From Trifolium pratense (Eukaryota; Streptophyta; Magnoliopsida; Fabales; Fabaceae), in contig NC_060063.1 in the NCBI RefSeq assembly GCF_020283565.1, positions 26,032,777 to 26,096,776 of the forward strand: DNA of 64,000 nt. The letters run 5' to 3'. The notes below the pieces were generated by a model that saw only the letters and a program-made list of their open reading frames with translations, was not told the origin of the DNA and ran no database searches. Every line of letters starts with the position of its first letter. The first letter of the stretch is position 1. Made by a program: the position numbers and the translations under genes. Positions 48,130 through 58,300 of this stretch are shown in pieces.

Positions 48130-48679
48130 TTTCTGACGCACCCAACTCGTAAGACTTATAGGTAACGCCAAGGCCTTGCAACCTTGTTTAATTTTTCTTT
48201 TTCTGACGTACCCAACTCGTAAGACTTACAGGTAACGCCAAGGCCTTGCAACCTTGTTTAATTTTTCTTTTTCTGACGTACCCAACTCGTAAGACTTACA
48301 GGTAACGCCAAGGCCTTGCAACCTTGTTTAATTTTTCTTTTTCTGACGTACCCAACTCGTAAGACTTACAGGTAACGCCAAGGCCTTGCAACCTTGTTTA
48401 ATTTTTCTTTTTCTGACGTACCCAACTCGTAAGACTTACAGGTAACGCCAAGGCCTTGCAACCTTGTTTAATTTTTCTTTTTCTGACGTACCCAACTCGT
48501 AAGACTTACAGGTAACGCCAAGGCCTTGCAACCTTGTTTAATTTTTCTTTTTCTGACGTACCCAACTCGTAAGACTTACAGGTAACGCCAAGGCCTTGCA
48601 ACCTTGTTTAATTTTTCTTTTTCTGACGTACCCAACTCGTAAGACTTACAGGTAACGCCAAGGCCTTGCAACCTTGTTT
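48130..48679. repeat. 70-bp tandem repeat, eight copies, inside the Tat element
   Basis: Units start at 48130, 48200, 48270, 48340, 48410, 48480, 48550 and 48620 (TTTCTGACGTACCCAACTCG, then TAAGACTTACAGGTAACGCC, then AAGGCCTTGCAACCTTGTTT). Copies 2-8 look identical. The first differs at two C/T positions, and the last stops about 10 bp short. Such arrays in the 3' non-coding part of Tat/Ogre elements are known seeds of satellite DNA. Confidence 0.97.
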
Positions 48680-49023
48680 TATGGTTCAGCGCTCACATCT
48701 GAGTTGATCTTTAATAAAGATTCAGAGCTCAAGTTTGAGATAACCATTTTTGTTGGTTCAGAGCCCGTAACTTAATCAGGTTGACGCAAATATTTTGACA
48801 TATGCAAGAAGATATAAACTACTAGAATTTTGAAATTCAATGAGCCTCGATAAAATCCCCAGTTGAAACAGGGGAAAAGAGTGTCTCATTGTCTTTTTAT
48901 TCATTTATGAAAATGGTTCTTATACATCATTAAAAATATTGCTAAAAGAAGAGGATGATTTTACTTATTCTTCCACCAGTAACGTGATGCCCCACGACTA
49001 GCTGTAGTAGAACTTTAAATTTG
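48680..49023 (-). other. Spacer between integrase end and tandem array
   Basis: Non-coding in both strands apart from the family-typical last residues of pol, readable in a shifted frame at 48980-49040. Repeated TTCAGAGC / TTCAGCGC motifs at 48685-48760. Confidence 0.5.
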
Positions 49024-49464
49024 CTACGTTCCACGTCCTGGGAGGGTTCTTCCTTCCATGGTCTCTAGACGATATGCTCCTCCTTCGAAAGCTTCTTGCA
49101 CCCGAAAAGGGCCTTCCCAGTTTGCCGCGAACTTTCCTCCTTTATCCTTTCCCATAGGTCTTTTCAACACTAGATCGCCTTCTTGAAAACTCCTTTGTTT
49201 GACTCTTGTATTATAACGCCTAGCGGCCCTTTGCTTTATGGCGAATTCTCTGAAATGCGCTTTTTCTCTTCTTTCCTCGATCATGTCTAGGTTTTCTTCC
49301 AAAGCTCTGTCGTTCTCCTCCTGCGTTGTGGTTTCTCTGCGCCAACTAGGAGGATTTATTTCCACCGGGATCATCGCGTCTGAACCATAAACCATTGTAA
49401 ATGGCGCTTCTCCTGTCGAGGATTGGGGAGTGGTGTGATACGACCAGAGGATGGGTGAGATGTG
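49024..49464 (-). pseudogene. Integrase C-terminal part of the Tat pol, cut off by the nested copia element
   Basis: This continues the integrase beyond the nested insertion: LWSYHTTPQSSTGEAPFTMV, GSDAMIPVEI, then the chromo-like/GPY region (FQEGDLVLKRPMGKDKGGKF, WEGPFRVQEAF, GAYRLETMEGR). It ends early at a TAG (49024-49026), while the usual family ending is readable in the next frame. A 1-nt deletion near 49035-49045 has therefore changed the last residues. Together with the 5.85-kb insertion, this breaks pol. Confidence 0.88.
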
Positions 49465-50783
49465 TGTTGGATATTTGTGTGTTGGCCTCATTTTGCTAAA
49501 ACAAATATACAAGCAAGATGTTGGACCAAATGTTTCAACATGTTAGGTACAAAAGATGTTGGACCAAATGTTGTAACATGTTTGGGTACGACAGTCAGAT
49601 TGCCCAAATCTCGCGCATTTATTACACGTATCTGCTATATATGGAAATCCACTCTACGAACGTGTATATCAAGATTTGATCTGATCAAGACGTTATTAGT
49701 GCAGATATGTTCTTATCAAGACTTAATAGAATGATTCAACACATTGTTTATTTCCTAAAGAGGATAAACTATTTTAGGAAAGTTTTTATTAAGGTCTGAT
49801 TTGCTTAGCTGGACGTGACTCAAAGACCAGCTGTGTTCTGAAGGTTATCTTGGAAGATCAGGAGCGTGCTAGCTCTGTCTATATAAAGAAGACTCAAGGC
49901 CAAGATTTTATGGAACCGAAACCATTGTTCATCAAAGATGTAGTCTTTAGGGTTTCGTGTCTTTAAGCCACTCTCTAGGAGAGTTGGTGTAAGTGAACCA
50001 CTCGGGTTGTGAGATGGTCACTATGTCCTCACTCAGAAACCTTTAGGTAATGAGTAGAGTTTTGTAATATCTCTAAAGCTTTTAAGCAAGGAGATAGTGT
50101 TTGTGAGCCTCTCACGTATTGGTTTAATACTTGAGTAGGACGGTGTTTTATTGAGTTGTAATGTTTTAAGGTTACTCCCAAGCTTTGAAGTACGGAGGTA
50201 ACTGTGTGTGATTTACTCGAAGCTTTTAAGCAAGAGTAAAATATGTCACGGTGATTGTCACCACATTTTATTCAACATTATATGAACAACACAGGTTGTG
50301 TTGGTTGTGTGGAAGTGAGATGGGATCTCATGTCTAGGAGTTCCTAGGCAGAAGTTACATGAGTAGTGTCGAGGTCATAAGGCGTAAACCTAGGATTTGC
50401 TGGAGGTCTTAGTGTAAGACGTAAACCGAGGGTTTGCTGGAGGTCTTAGTGTAAGACGTAAATTCAAAGGGTTTGCTGGAGGTCTTAGTGACTAGAGCTA
50501 TTAGTGGATTTCCTTCCTGGATTGGTATCCCCCAGAGTAGGCAGATTGGCTGAACTGGGTTAACAATTTCATGTGCAGTTTATTTACTTGTTGATTTTAT
50601 TATGTTTCGTAAGATGTTCCAACATTAAGTACGACATTCTCTTTAAGTTGAATGTTGGAACATCTGATCAAACATTATTCCTCAGTATCCGTTTTGATGT
50701 TATATGCCTTGCCGTGTTATTCATGTCAGACCAGATGTCTCGACATTTTGTACAACATCTGGTTCTGCTATACCAGAATTTCA
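49465..50783 (+). repeat. 5' LTR of the nested copia element
   Basis: 1319 bp. The TATA box TCTATATAAAGAAG is at 49880-49887, giving U3 of about 440 bp. The downstream part contains three near-copies of GGTTTGCTGGAGGTCTTAGT (50395-50490). The LTR end is set by TG...CA, the target duplication and the following primer site. Confidence 0.93.
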
Positions 50784-50785
50784 AT

Positions 50786-50797
50786 TGGTATCAGAGC
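50786..50797 (+). other. Primer binding site (initiator tRNA-Met) of the copia element
   Basis: TGGTATCAGAGC begins 2 bp after the 5' LTR and complements the 3' end of initiator tRNA-Met, the usual Ty1/copia primer. Confidence 0.93.
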
Positions 50798-51741
50798 AGG
50801 CATCCTGTTCTGTTTTCTGGATGAGATCTTAGGGAAGATACTTTCTGGTTATGGGCAAGTAAGGAATACTGAAAATTTGTTTGAACTTGGAGAAGTTCAC
50901 ATTGATTGAATGGTCCCTAGAAGTGGAGGATGGACTATTCATGATATGGTGTGTATTAGACCTATCTTTTGTTGTTCAGGCGTGTAGATCTTGTGATGAG
51001 TTGCTGTATGGTTTGATTTATTTTCAAACATGTGTTATTGTAGTGTGCCTGAAGTTTGTTGAGGAGTTTTGTGGTTTGAATTCCGCTGCATACATATCTG
51101 ATGGAAAACTCCTGGTGGTTTTGTTTGTTGAGGATGCACCACTCCGTTCTATGATGTAAGCCCTGGTGTGGTGATGCTCGAGGAGAGTTTTTTTTTATTA
51201 ACTTGTTAGAGATGCCAAAGATACTTGGGGGTGATCTTAAGTCCACTCATAAAGGCACTCATGTATGAGTTTGTTGAATAGGAATCTAAGGGAAGTTATG
51301 AGCAATTTATTTTTGCTTCCAACTCTCAAAAGCTAACCTCCATTGGCTTTGATAAAGGATTTCTTGGTGTGTTCCGTTAGAAGGGAACTGATGTCTTATC
51401 AGATGTTGGAACATCTGATGGAACATCTGAAGAGCAGATTCTACAGAATTTTGTTGGATGACAGTAGGGCATGACAGATGCTTGGGTGCTAAACAAGTGT
51501 GTGTTGGTTACATATGTTTGGAACCTTCTCCTGACCTGGAAGAGGAGGCATCTGTGTCTGAGATGGTTTCTACGCTAGAAACATGTCTTAGATAAGTTTC
51601 TTGGGACACGATCAACATATGGTTGACCTCTTGGGTTAGTTCATGTCTGATCCAAGTAAGTGGTAGTTAAAGTTGTGTGCAGTGTTGATGTGTTATATGA
51701 TGTTTTAACCATGCATGTTATATTCTTGTGATAATATCTAG

Positions 51742-52553
51742 TTGCATGAATGCATGATTAAACAAGGAGGATTTATTTTTTTTGGGACTAAAGGATTATG
51801 GTTCTCTGGTATTTTTGGTGAAGTTAATTCTTTACCTTGTGCATTAAAGATATCTTTTGAATTAAGATTGACGAAGTTTTTACTTCCCTTCAAGATGTAT
51901 GCTTGTGTTGAAGTGAAAGGAAGTATATGTTGCATCCTTCTCTCCATTGTCTGGTGCACACTGATCAAGGAAAATCCATCTGATGTATTTAATGCTTCCA
52001 CTAAGGTTACAAGTGAGTTTGTTGATGAGTCTCTCAAAGGATCTGTCTCTGAAAATGATGTTGTGCCAGACGTTGACACATCTGTGGTCCAACCTAAGGC
52101 TGATGTTACTATTGTCCAGAAACCTGTTCAAGAAACTGTTGTGGTGAAAGTTGTTGGGACATCTGTTGACCCATCTGACTCATATGATGAAGAAACAGGA
52201 TCTGATGAAGAAAATTCTACTGAGGTTGAAGAAGGGTCTCTCAGTCTAAAGAAAGTCATCAAACTGTGCCACTTAATGAAGAAGTGGTTGATTCTGAAAA
52301 GAATATGTATGAGGTTAATGTGCCTACTACTAAGAAGAAACAAAGTCTGAAAAGAAATGAAGCATCTTCAAGTGACTCTAAGTATAATGTTGAGGAGGAT
52401 GTGCCAGACATCACACCCTTTGCCTCAAAGAAAAAGTCTGGTGGGAAAAAGATCCCTCAGAATGTGCTTGTTGCTCTCTGTGACAATGTTTCCTTTCATC
52501 GTGCTTCCTTTGCACAAAGATGGGATCATGTGTACAAGGGGAGTTTTTGTTAG
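51742..52553 (+). pseudogene. Envelope-like ORF remnant of the copia element
   Basis: Two overlapping frames (51742-52350 and 52266-52553) join by a frameshift near 52250. The first carries an acidic Val/Ser/Asp-rich stretch (SYDEETGSDEENSTEVEEGS). The second has a basic part then KIPQNVLVALCDNVSFHRAS and QRWDHVYKG. That resembles the conserved core of the envelope-like protein found in SIRE-type copia elements, as I remember it. A stop follows. There is no transmembrane segment I can support. Dead remnant. Confidence 0.55.
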
Positions 52554-53985
52554 ATGGATGCTCCATGCCCTGATTGGAAGACCACGTGCTTTGATACCAT
52601 GCTGGAAGAACCTGTGCTAGAAGCTGTGCTACCATATGTTGCAACATCTTTGCTAACATGTGACGTATTTTGTGATTACTCCTATTCGCTCTGATACCAC
52701 GCTAGATAAACATGTGGAAACATCTTTGCTAACATGTGCTATGTGTTGTGCTAACATGTGTTGAAACATCTTTGTTGTCAATGCTCTGATACCATACCGG
52801 AGGAACCTGTGCTATCTGATGTGCTACTAGATGGTGAAACATCTTGGTCATCATGTTGAAAATTTTGTGCTGATGAAGTGTGATCTGCTTTAGGCTATTT
52901 GATGATGACTCCACTGCTGATTTATATCTGATGAGGGAAGTAGCATAATGCAGTAAGTAGTTACTATTCTGTTGTGCAATGATCTATTTGTTTGCTCTGG
53001 ATGATGTCCTGTCATATGTTGGAACATCCTGGTTGCATGAGAACTTATTTTTCTCAGCTTTGTGGGAATCTACTCTTCCCAACTGCTATTTTGTGGTTTG
53101 CTTAAGGAGTTGTGATCTGTGATGTGTTTTGTGTGCGGTAGCAGTATGTGATGTATGGTATCTGATGATTATATGATGTGGAGCATAATGTTGAGGACAT
53201 TTGCCTATTCTGTTGGTACGTGATGTAATGCTTTTACTGTTTCAAGACTATGGATTGCTAGATACTAATATATGGATCTGTTATGCTCTGATATTCTGCA
53301 CTATGGATTTCTGTGATTTTCATTACTATTGCTCTTAATGCACGAAGTTTTTGTTGGGCATATTTTGTGGCTAAAAAGGGGGAGTAGTATGTTTGTGTTT
53401 GTCTGCTACTTTACAATGTTGTATCTGATGTTGTGACATGCTAGTCTAGCCTTTCTATGAAGAAGTAGTAGTGTGTGTTGTGACATGCATAAATTCAGGG
53501 GGAGTAAGAACCGTTTTTTTTCTGATGACCTGATGAGATGCATGAGCTGATGTATTCAGGGGGAGCAAAAGTATGTTTTTCTCTGATCTGATATTAAGTG
53601 GGAGTAATGCAATATCAAGTTCTCTGCCTATGTGTGCTTAATGTATGGATGTTATGATGCGCTACAAAATGTTGAAACATCTTGATGCTGATGTGGGAAT
53701 TTATTTTTCCCAAGTGTGCTTGTGAGAGTTTATTTCTCTCTACTGAAGGATGAAGCTAAGTATGTTATGATTCCGCTGCTGTGTATGCCTCTGATGGTTT
53801 ATGGTAAAGTTTATTTCTTTACCCTGTGCGTTATTTTCATTTGAGGAATTCTTTTGGAAGTAACATAGAAGATGTTCTACCTTCCTTCATATTTGTGTGT
53901 TCATGTTGACTTGAAGGATTGTATTTTTTTTTTTAAAATCTCTCTATGCTAATTAATGGGCTGAAGTTGTTTTAGCCAAAAATTG
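52554..53985 (+). other. Non-coding 3' region of the copia element
   Basis: It contains imperfect repeats of ACATCTTTGCTAACATGTG (52646-52770). It also has several polypurine-like GGGGGAG boxes (53385, 53500, 53560) besides the one next to the LTR. SIRE-type elements are known for multiple such tracts. No coding frame. Confidence 0.6.
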
Positions 53986-53999
53986 CCAAAGGGGGAGAT
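53986..53999 (+). other. Polypurine tract of the copia element
   Basis: CCAAAGGGGGAGAT directly precedes the 3' LTR at 54000. Confidence 0.88.
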
Positions 54000-55318
54000 T
54001 GTTGGATATTTGTGTGTTGGCCTCATTTTGCTAAAACAAATATACAAGCAAGATGTTGGACCAAATGTTTCAACATGTTAGGTACAAAAGATGTTGGACC
54101 AAATGTTGTAACATGTTTGGGTACGACAGTCAGATTGCCCAAATCTCGCGCATTTATTACACGTATCTGCTATATATGGAAATCCACTCTACGAACGTGT
54201 ATATCAAGATTTGATCTGATCAAGACGTTATTAGTGCAGATATGTTCTTATCAAGACTTAATAGAATGATTCAACACATTGTTTATTTCCTAAAGAGGAT
54301 AAACTATTTTAGAAAAGTTTTTATTAAGGTCTGATTTGCTTAGCTGGACGTGACTCAAAGACCAGCTGTGTTCTGAAGGTTATCTTGGAAGATCAGGAGC
54401 GTGCTAGCTCTGTCTATATAAAGAAGACTCAAGGCCAAGATTTTATGGAACCGAAACCATTGTTCATCAAAGATGTAGTCTTTAGGGTTTCGTGTCTTTA
54501 AGCCACTCTCTAGGAGAGTTGGTGTAAGTGAACCACTCGGGTTGTGAGATGGTCACTATGTCCTCACTCAGAAACCTTTAGGTAATGAGTAGAGTTTTGT
54601 AATATCTCTAAAGCTTTTAAGCAAGGAGATAGTGTTTGTGAGCCTCTCACGTATTGGTTTAATACTTGAGTAGGACGGTGTTTTATTGAGTTGTAATGTT
54701 TTAAGGTTACTCCCAAGCTTTGAAGTACGGAGGTAACTGTGTGTGATTTACTCGAAGCTTTTAAGCAAGAGTAAAATATGTCACGGTGATTGTCACCACA
54801 TTTTATTCAACATTATATGAACAACACAGGTTGTGTTGGTTGTGTGGAAGTGAGATGGGATCTCATGTCTAGGAGTTCCTAGGCAGAAGTTACATGAGTA
54901 GTGTCGAGGTCATAAGGCGTAAACCTAGGATTTGCTGGAGGTCTTAGTGTAAGACGTAAACCGAGGGTTTGCTGGAGGTCTTAGTGTAAGACGTAAATTC
55001 AAAGGGTTTGCTGGAGGTCTTAGTGACTAGAGCTATTAGTGAATTTCCTTCCTGGATTGGTATCCCCCAGAGTAGGCAGATTGGCTGAACTGGGTTAACA
55101 ATTTCCTGTGCAGTTTATTTACTTGTTGATTTTATTATGTTTCGTAAGATGTTCCAACATTAAGTACGACATTCTCTTTAAGTTGAATGTTGGAACATCT
55201 GATCAAACATTATTCCTCAGTATCCGTTTTAATGTTATATGCCTTGCCGTGTTATTCATGTCAGACCAGATGTCTCGACATTTTGTACAACATCTGGTTC
55301 TGCTATACCAGAATTTCA
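54000..55318 (+). repeat. 3' LTR of the nested copia element
   Basis: 1319 bp, same length as the 5' LTR, with about four substitutions. Its TATA box is at 54415-54422. Confidence 0.93.
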
Positions 55319-58300
55319 ATGTGGGCTACCCAAGCCTCGCCTTTGCTATCTAGCCTCCTTTTTAAGGCTCTTAGTATCACCTTATTTGCTGACTCTACTT
55401 GTCCGTTAGCTTGCGGATGCTCCACTGATATAAAGGTGTTTTTGATTCCTTTTCTTCGACAGAACTCTACGACCTTTTCGCTGGCGAACTGTGTACCGTT
55501 GTCGGATACGATATACTTGGGCAGTCCAAATCTGCAGATGATTTTTTTCCAATAAAAGATTTTGACCTGTTCTGCTGAGATGCTGGATACCGGTTCTGCT
55601 TCAATCCATTTTGTAAAATAGTCAACGGCGACGATGATCCATCGCGCTTGTTTGTAGCCAACCGGAAATGGACCAACGATATCTACACCCCACATGAAAA
55701 AGGGCCATGGGGATAATACCGACTTTAACGGTTCCCCTGGAACGTGATGCAGATTGGCGTGTCTTTGGCACTTATCACAGTTTCTTACATACATGGCGGT
55801 ATCATCATGTATATCTGGCCAATAAAATCCTGCTCTTAATATCTTTCCTGCTAATGCTCTTGAACCGATATGGCTACCACACGATCCCTCGTGTACTTCG
55901 GACATGATGCGCTTTGCTTCTTCGGTACTGACGCATAAAAGGAGGGGGGACGCAAATCCTCTTTTGTATAGCTTATCCCCTACCATTGAATACCATGCCG
56001 CCATTTTTTTTAATTTGAAAGCCTTTTCCCTTTCTTTCGGGAGCTCATCTTTTTGGAGGTATCGGATAATGGGCGATCTCCAGTCTTCTTCTTCTATTAC
56101 CATCATCACCTCTTCCCCGCTGATGCTGGGAGTTTTTATAGTCTCTTGGATAACGGTTCTATGGCTTCCTGGTTTTTTGGTGCTCGCCAGTTTTGACAAT
56201 AGATCTGCTCTCATGTTTTGTTCGCGGGGAACGTAAACTACTTCGAACGAATCGAAATGCTTAGCTAGGTTTTGCACTTTCTCCACGTATTTGATTAACT
56301 GCGGCTCCTTCGTTTGAAACTTTCCTGATACTTGGTTGGTTACCAGTTGGGAATCACTCATGGCCCTTAACTCTTTTACCTCCATATCTTTTGCTAACTT
56401 CATTCCTGCTATCAAAGCTTCGTATTCCGCCTGGTTGTTGCTGGCTTTGAAGGCGAAACGTAGTGATTGTTCTATCATAACGCCATCTGGTCCTTCCAAT
56501 ACTATTCCGGCTCCACTTCCTCGTACGTTGGAGGCCCCGTCAACTGAGAGTGTCCAAGACGCAGTTTTTTCTGTTGTTGGCGGAGTAGACATTTCCAATA
56601 TAAAATCAGCTAATCTTTGTGACTTAATGGCCCCTCTTGGTGAGAAGGTGATGTCAAATTCTGATAATTCGACGGACCACGCTACCATCCTTCCTGCTAA
56701 GTCTGGCTTTCGGAGGACGTTTTTGATAGGATAATCTGTTCTAACAACTATCTTGTGGCTTTGAAAGTACTGCCTTAATTTTCTGGCTGTGACAACTACC
56801 GCGAGAGATAACCTCTCTATCCTTTGATACCTTGTTTCTGCTCCCCTTAGGGTTCTACTTACAAAATATATAGGTTTTTCTTCGCCCTCTATTTCCTGAA
56901 CTAGAGCTGAACTTAAGGCTCTATCCGAGACTGCGAGATACAGGTAAAGGGTGTTACCTGGTAACGGGCGCGTCAAGATGGGCGGTGATGCTAGGAATTC
57001 TTTTAGTTGTCTGAAGGCTTCTTCACATTCTGGTGTCCAGGAGAACCTCTCATTTTTTCTAAGGGATGCGAAGAAGTGGAAACCCTTTTCGCCCGCACAT
57101 GATAGAAATCTGGATAGTGCCGCTATTCTACCTGTCAAAGTTTGGACTTCTTTCACGGATGTAGGGCTTCTCATGTCTATGATGGCTTGGCATTTTTCGG
57201 GGTTAGCTTCTATTCCTCTGCTGGTGAGCATAAACCCTAGGAATTTCCCGGCTTGTACTCCAAAGGAACACTTTGCTGGGTTTAGTCTCATGTTGTACTT
57301 TCTTACTGATCCCATGATGTCCAACAGATCATCATCATGGTGATTTCCCTCGGAAGTTTTTACTACCATGTCATCGATATATACCTCTAAGTTCTTCCCT
57401 ATTTGCTCGGCAAAAACCCTGTCCATCAACCTTTGGTATGTTGCTCCCGCATTCTTCAATCCAAAAGGCATGACGTTGTAAAAATAATTGCAGGTATTCG
57501 ACATAAAAGTTGTATGGCAGGCGTCGGAGGGGTTCATCCTTATTTGATTGTATCCGGAGTAGGCGTCCATGAAACTCAGCATCTTGCACCCCGAGGCGCC
57601 ATCAATTAACCTGTCTATGTTGGGCAGAGGATATGGATCTTTGGGACATGCCTTGTTTAAATCTGTGAAGTCCACGCACATTCTCCACTTTCCATTGGCT
57701 TTTTTCACCATGACGACATTTGCCAACCATGAGGGGTATTTGATTTCTTCGATGAATCCGGCCTCCTTTAGCTTCTCTACTTCTTCCGCTATAGCGACTC
57801 GTCTTTCTTCTCCCACCTTCCTTTTTCTTTGGGAGACTGGTTTTGTGCTGGGTGATATTGAAAGTTTATGTGTTATGACCCCTTCATCAATCCCTGGCAT
57901 ATCTGAAGGTTTCCATGCGAATAGATCAGCGTTATCCTTCAAGATTTTGATGATTCGTTTCCTCTCCTCGCTGGGCAACGCTGTTCCCAAGCTGGTTGTC
58001 TGGTGTGGGTGATCGCCGATTTGAACCTGCTCCAGGTCTTCTATAGGGCTTACCCTTCGGTCTTGAAATTCTTCCCTTGGATCCATATCTGCGTTTTCTA
58101 TGATGTTTATGCCGCCTGGAACTGCGGCTTGTCTTCTTTCGAATTTTCCACTTGCGCTGGAAGTTCGGTGCCGTATCTTTAAGCTGGACTCGTAGCATTT
58201 CTTGGCGAGAATCTGATCGCCCCTTACTGTTCCTACTCCCCCATTATCAAGGGGGTATTTTATTGCTAGGTACAGAGTGGACATGGCCGCCCCCAATGTG

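Larger units (their letters stand above)
49465..55318 (+). mobile_element. Ty1/copia SIRE-like retrotransposon without pol, nested in the Tat integrase
   Basis: The LTRs 49465-50783 and 54000-55318 are 1319 bp each and begin TGTTGGATATTTGTG and end CAGAATTTCA. The target duplication is ATGTG (49460-49464, 55319-55323). The primer site TGGTATCAGAGC is at 50786 and a polypurine tract precedes the second LTR. I counted about four LTR differences (near 49776, 50508, 50571 and 50695). The 3.2-kb interior has no gag, RT or integrase frame, only a degraded envelope-like ORF, so the element was mobilised in trans by a complete relative (inference). Confidence 0.95.

Noticed and set aside
48130..48679. 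CRISPR-like array
   Set aside because: Units are 70 bp, directly adjacent and without unique spacers, in a plant retrotransposon. It is a minisatellite.
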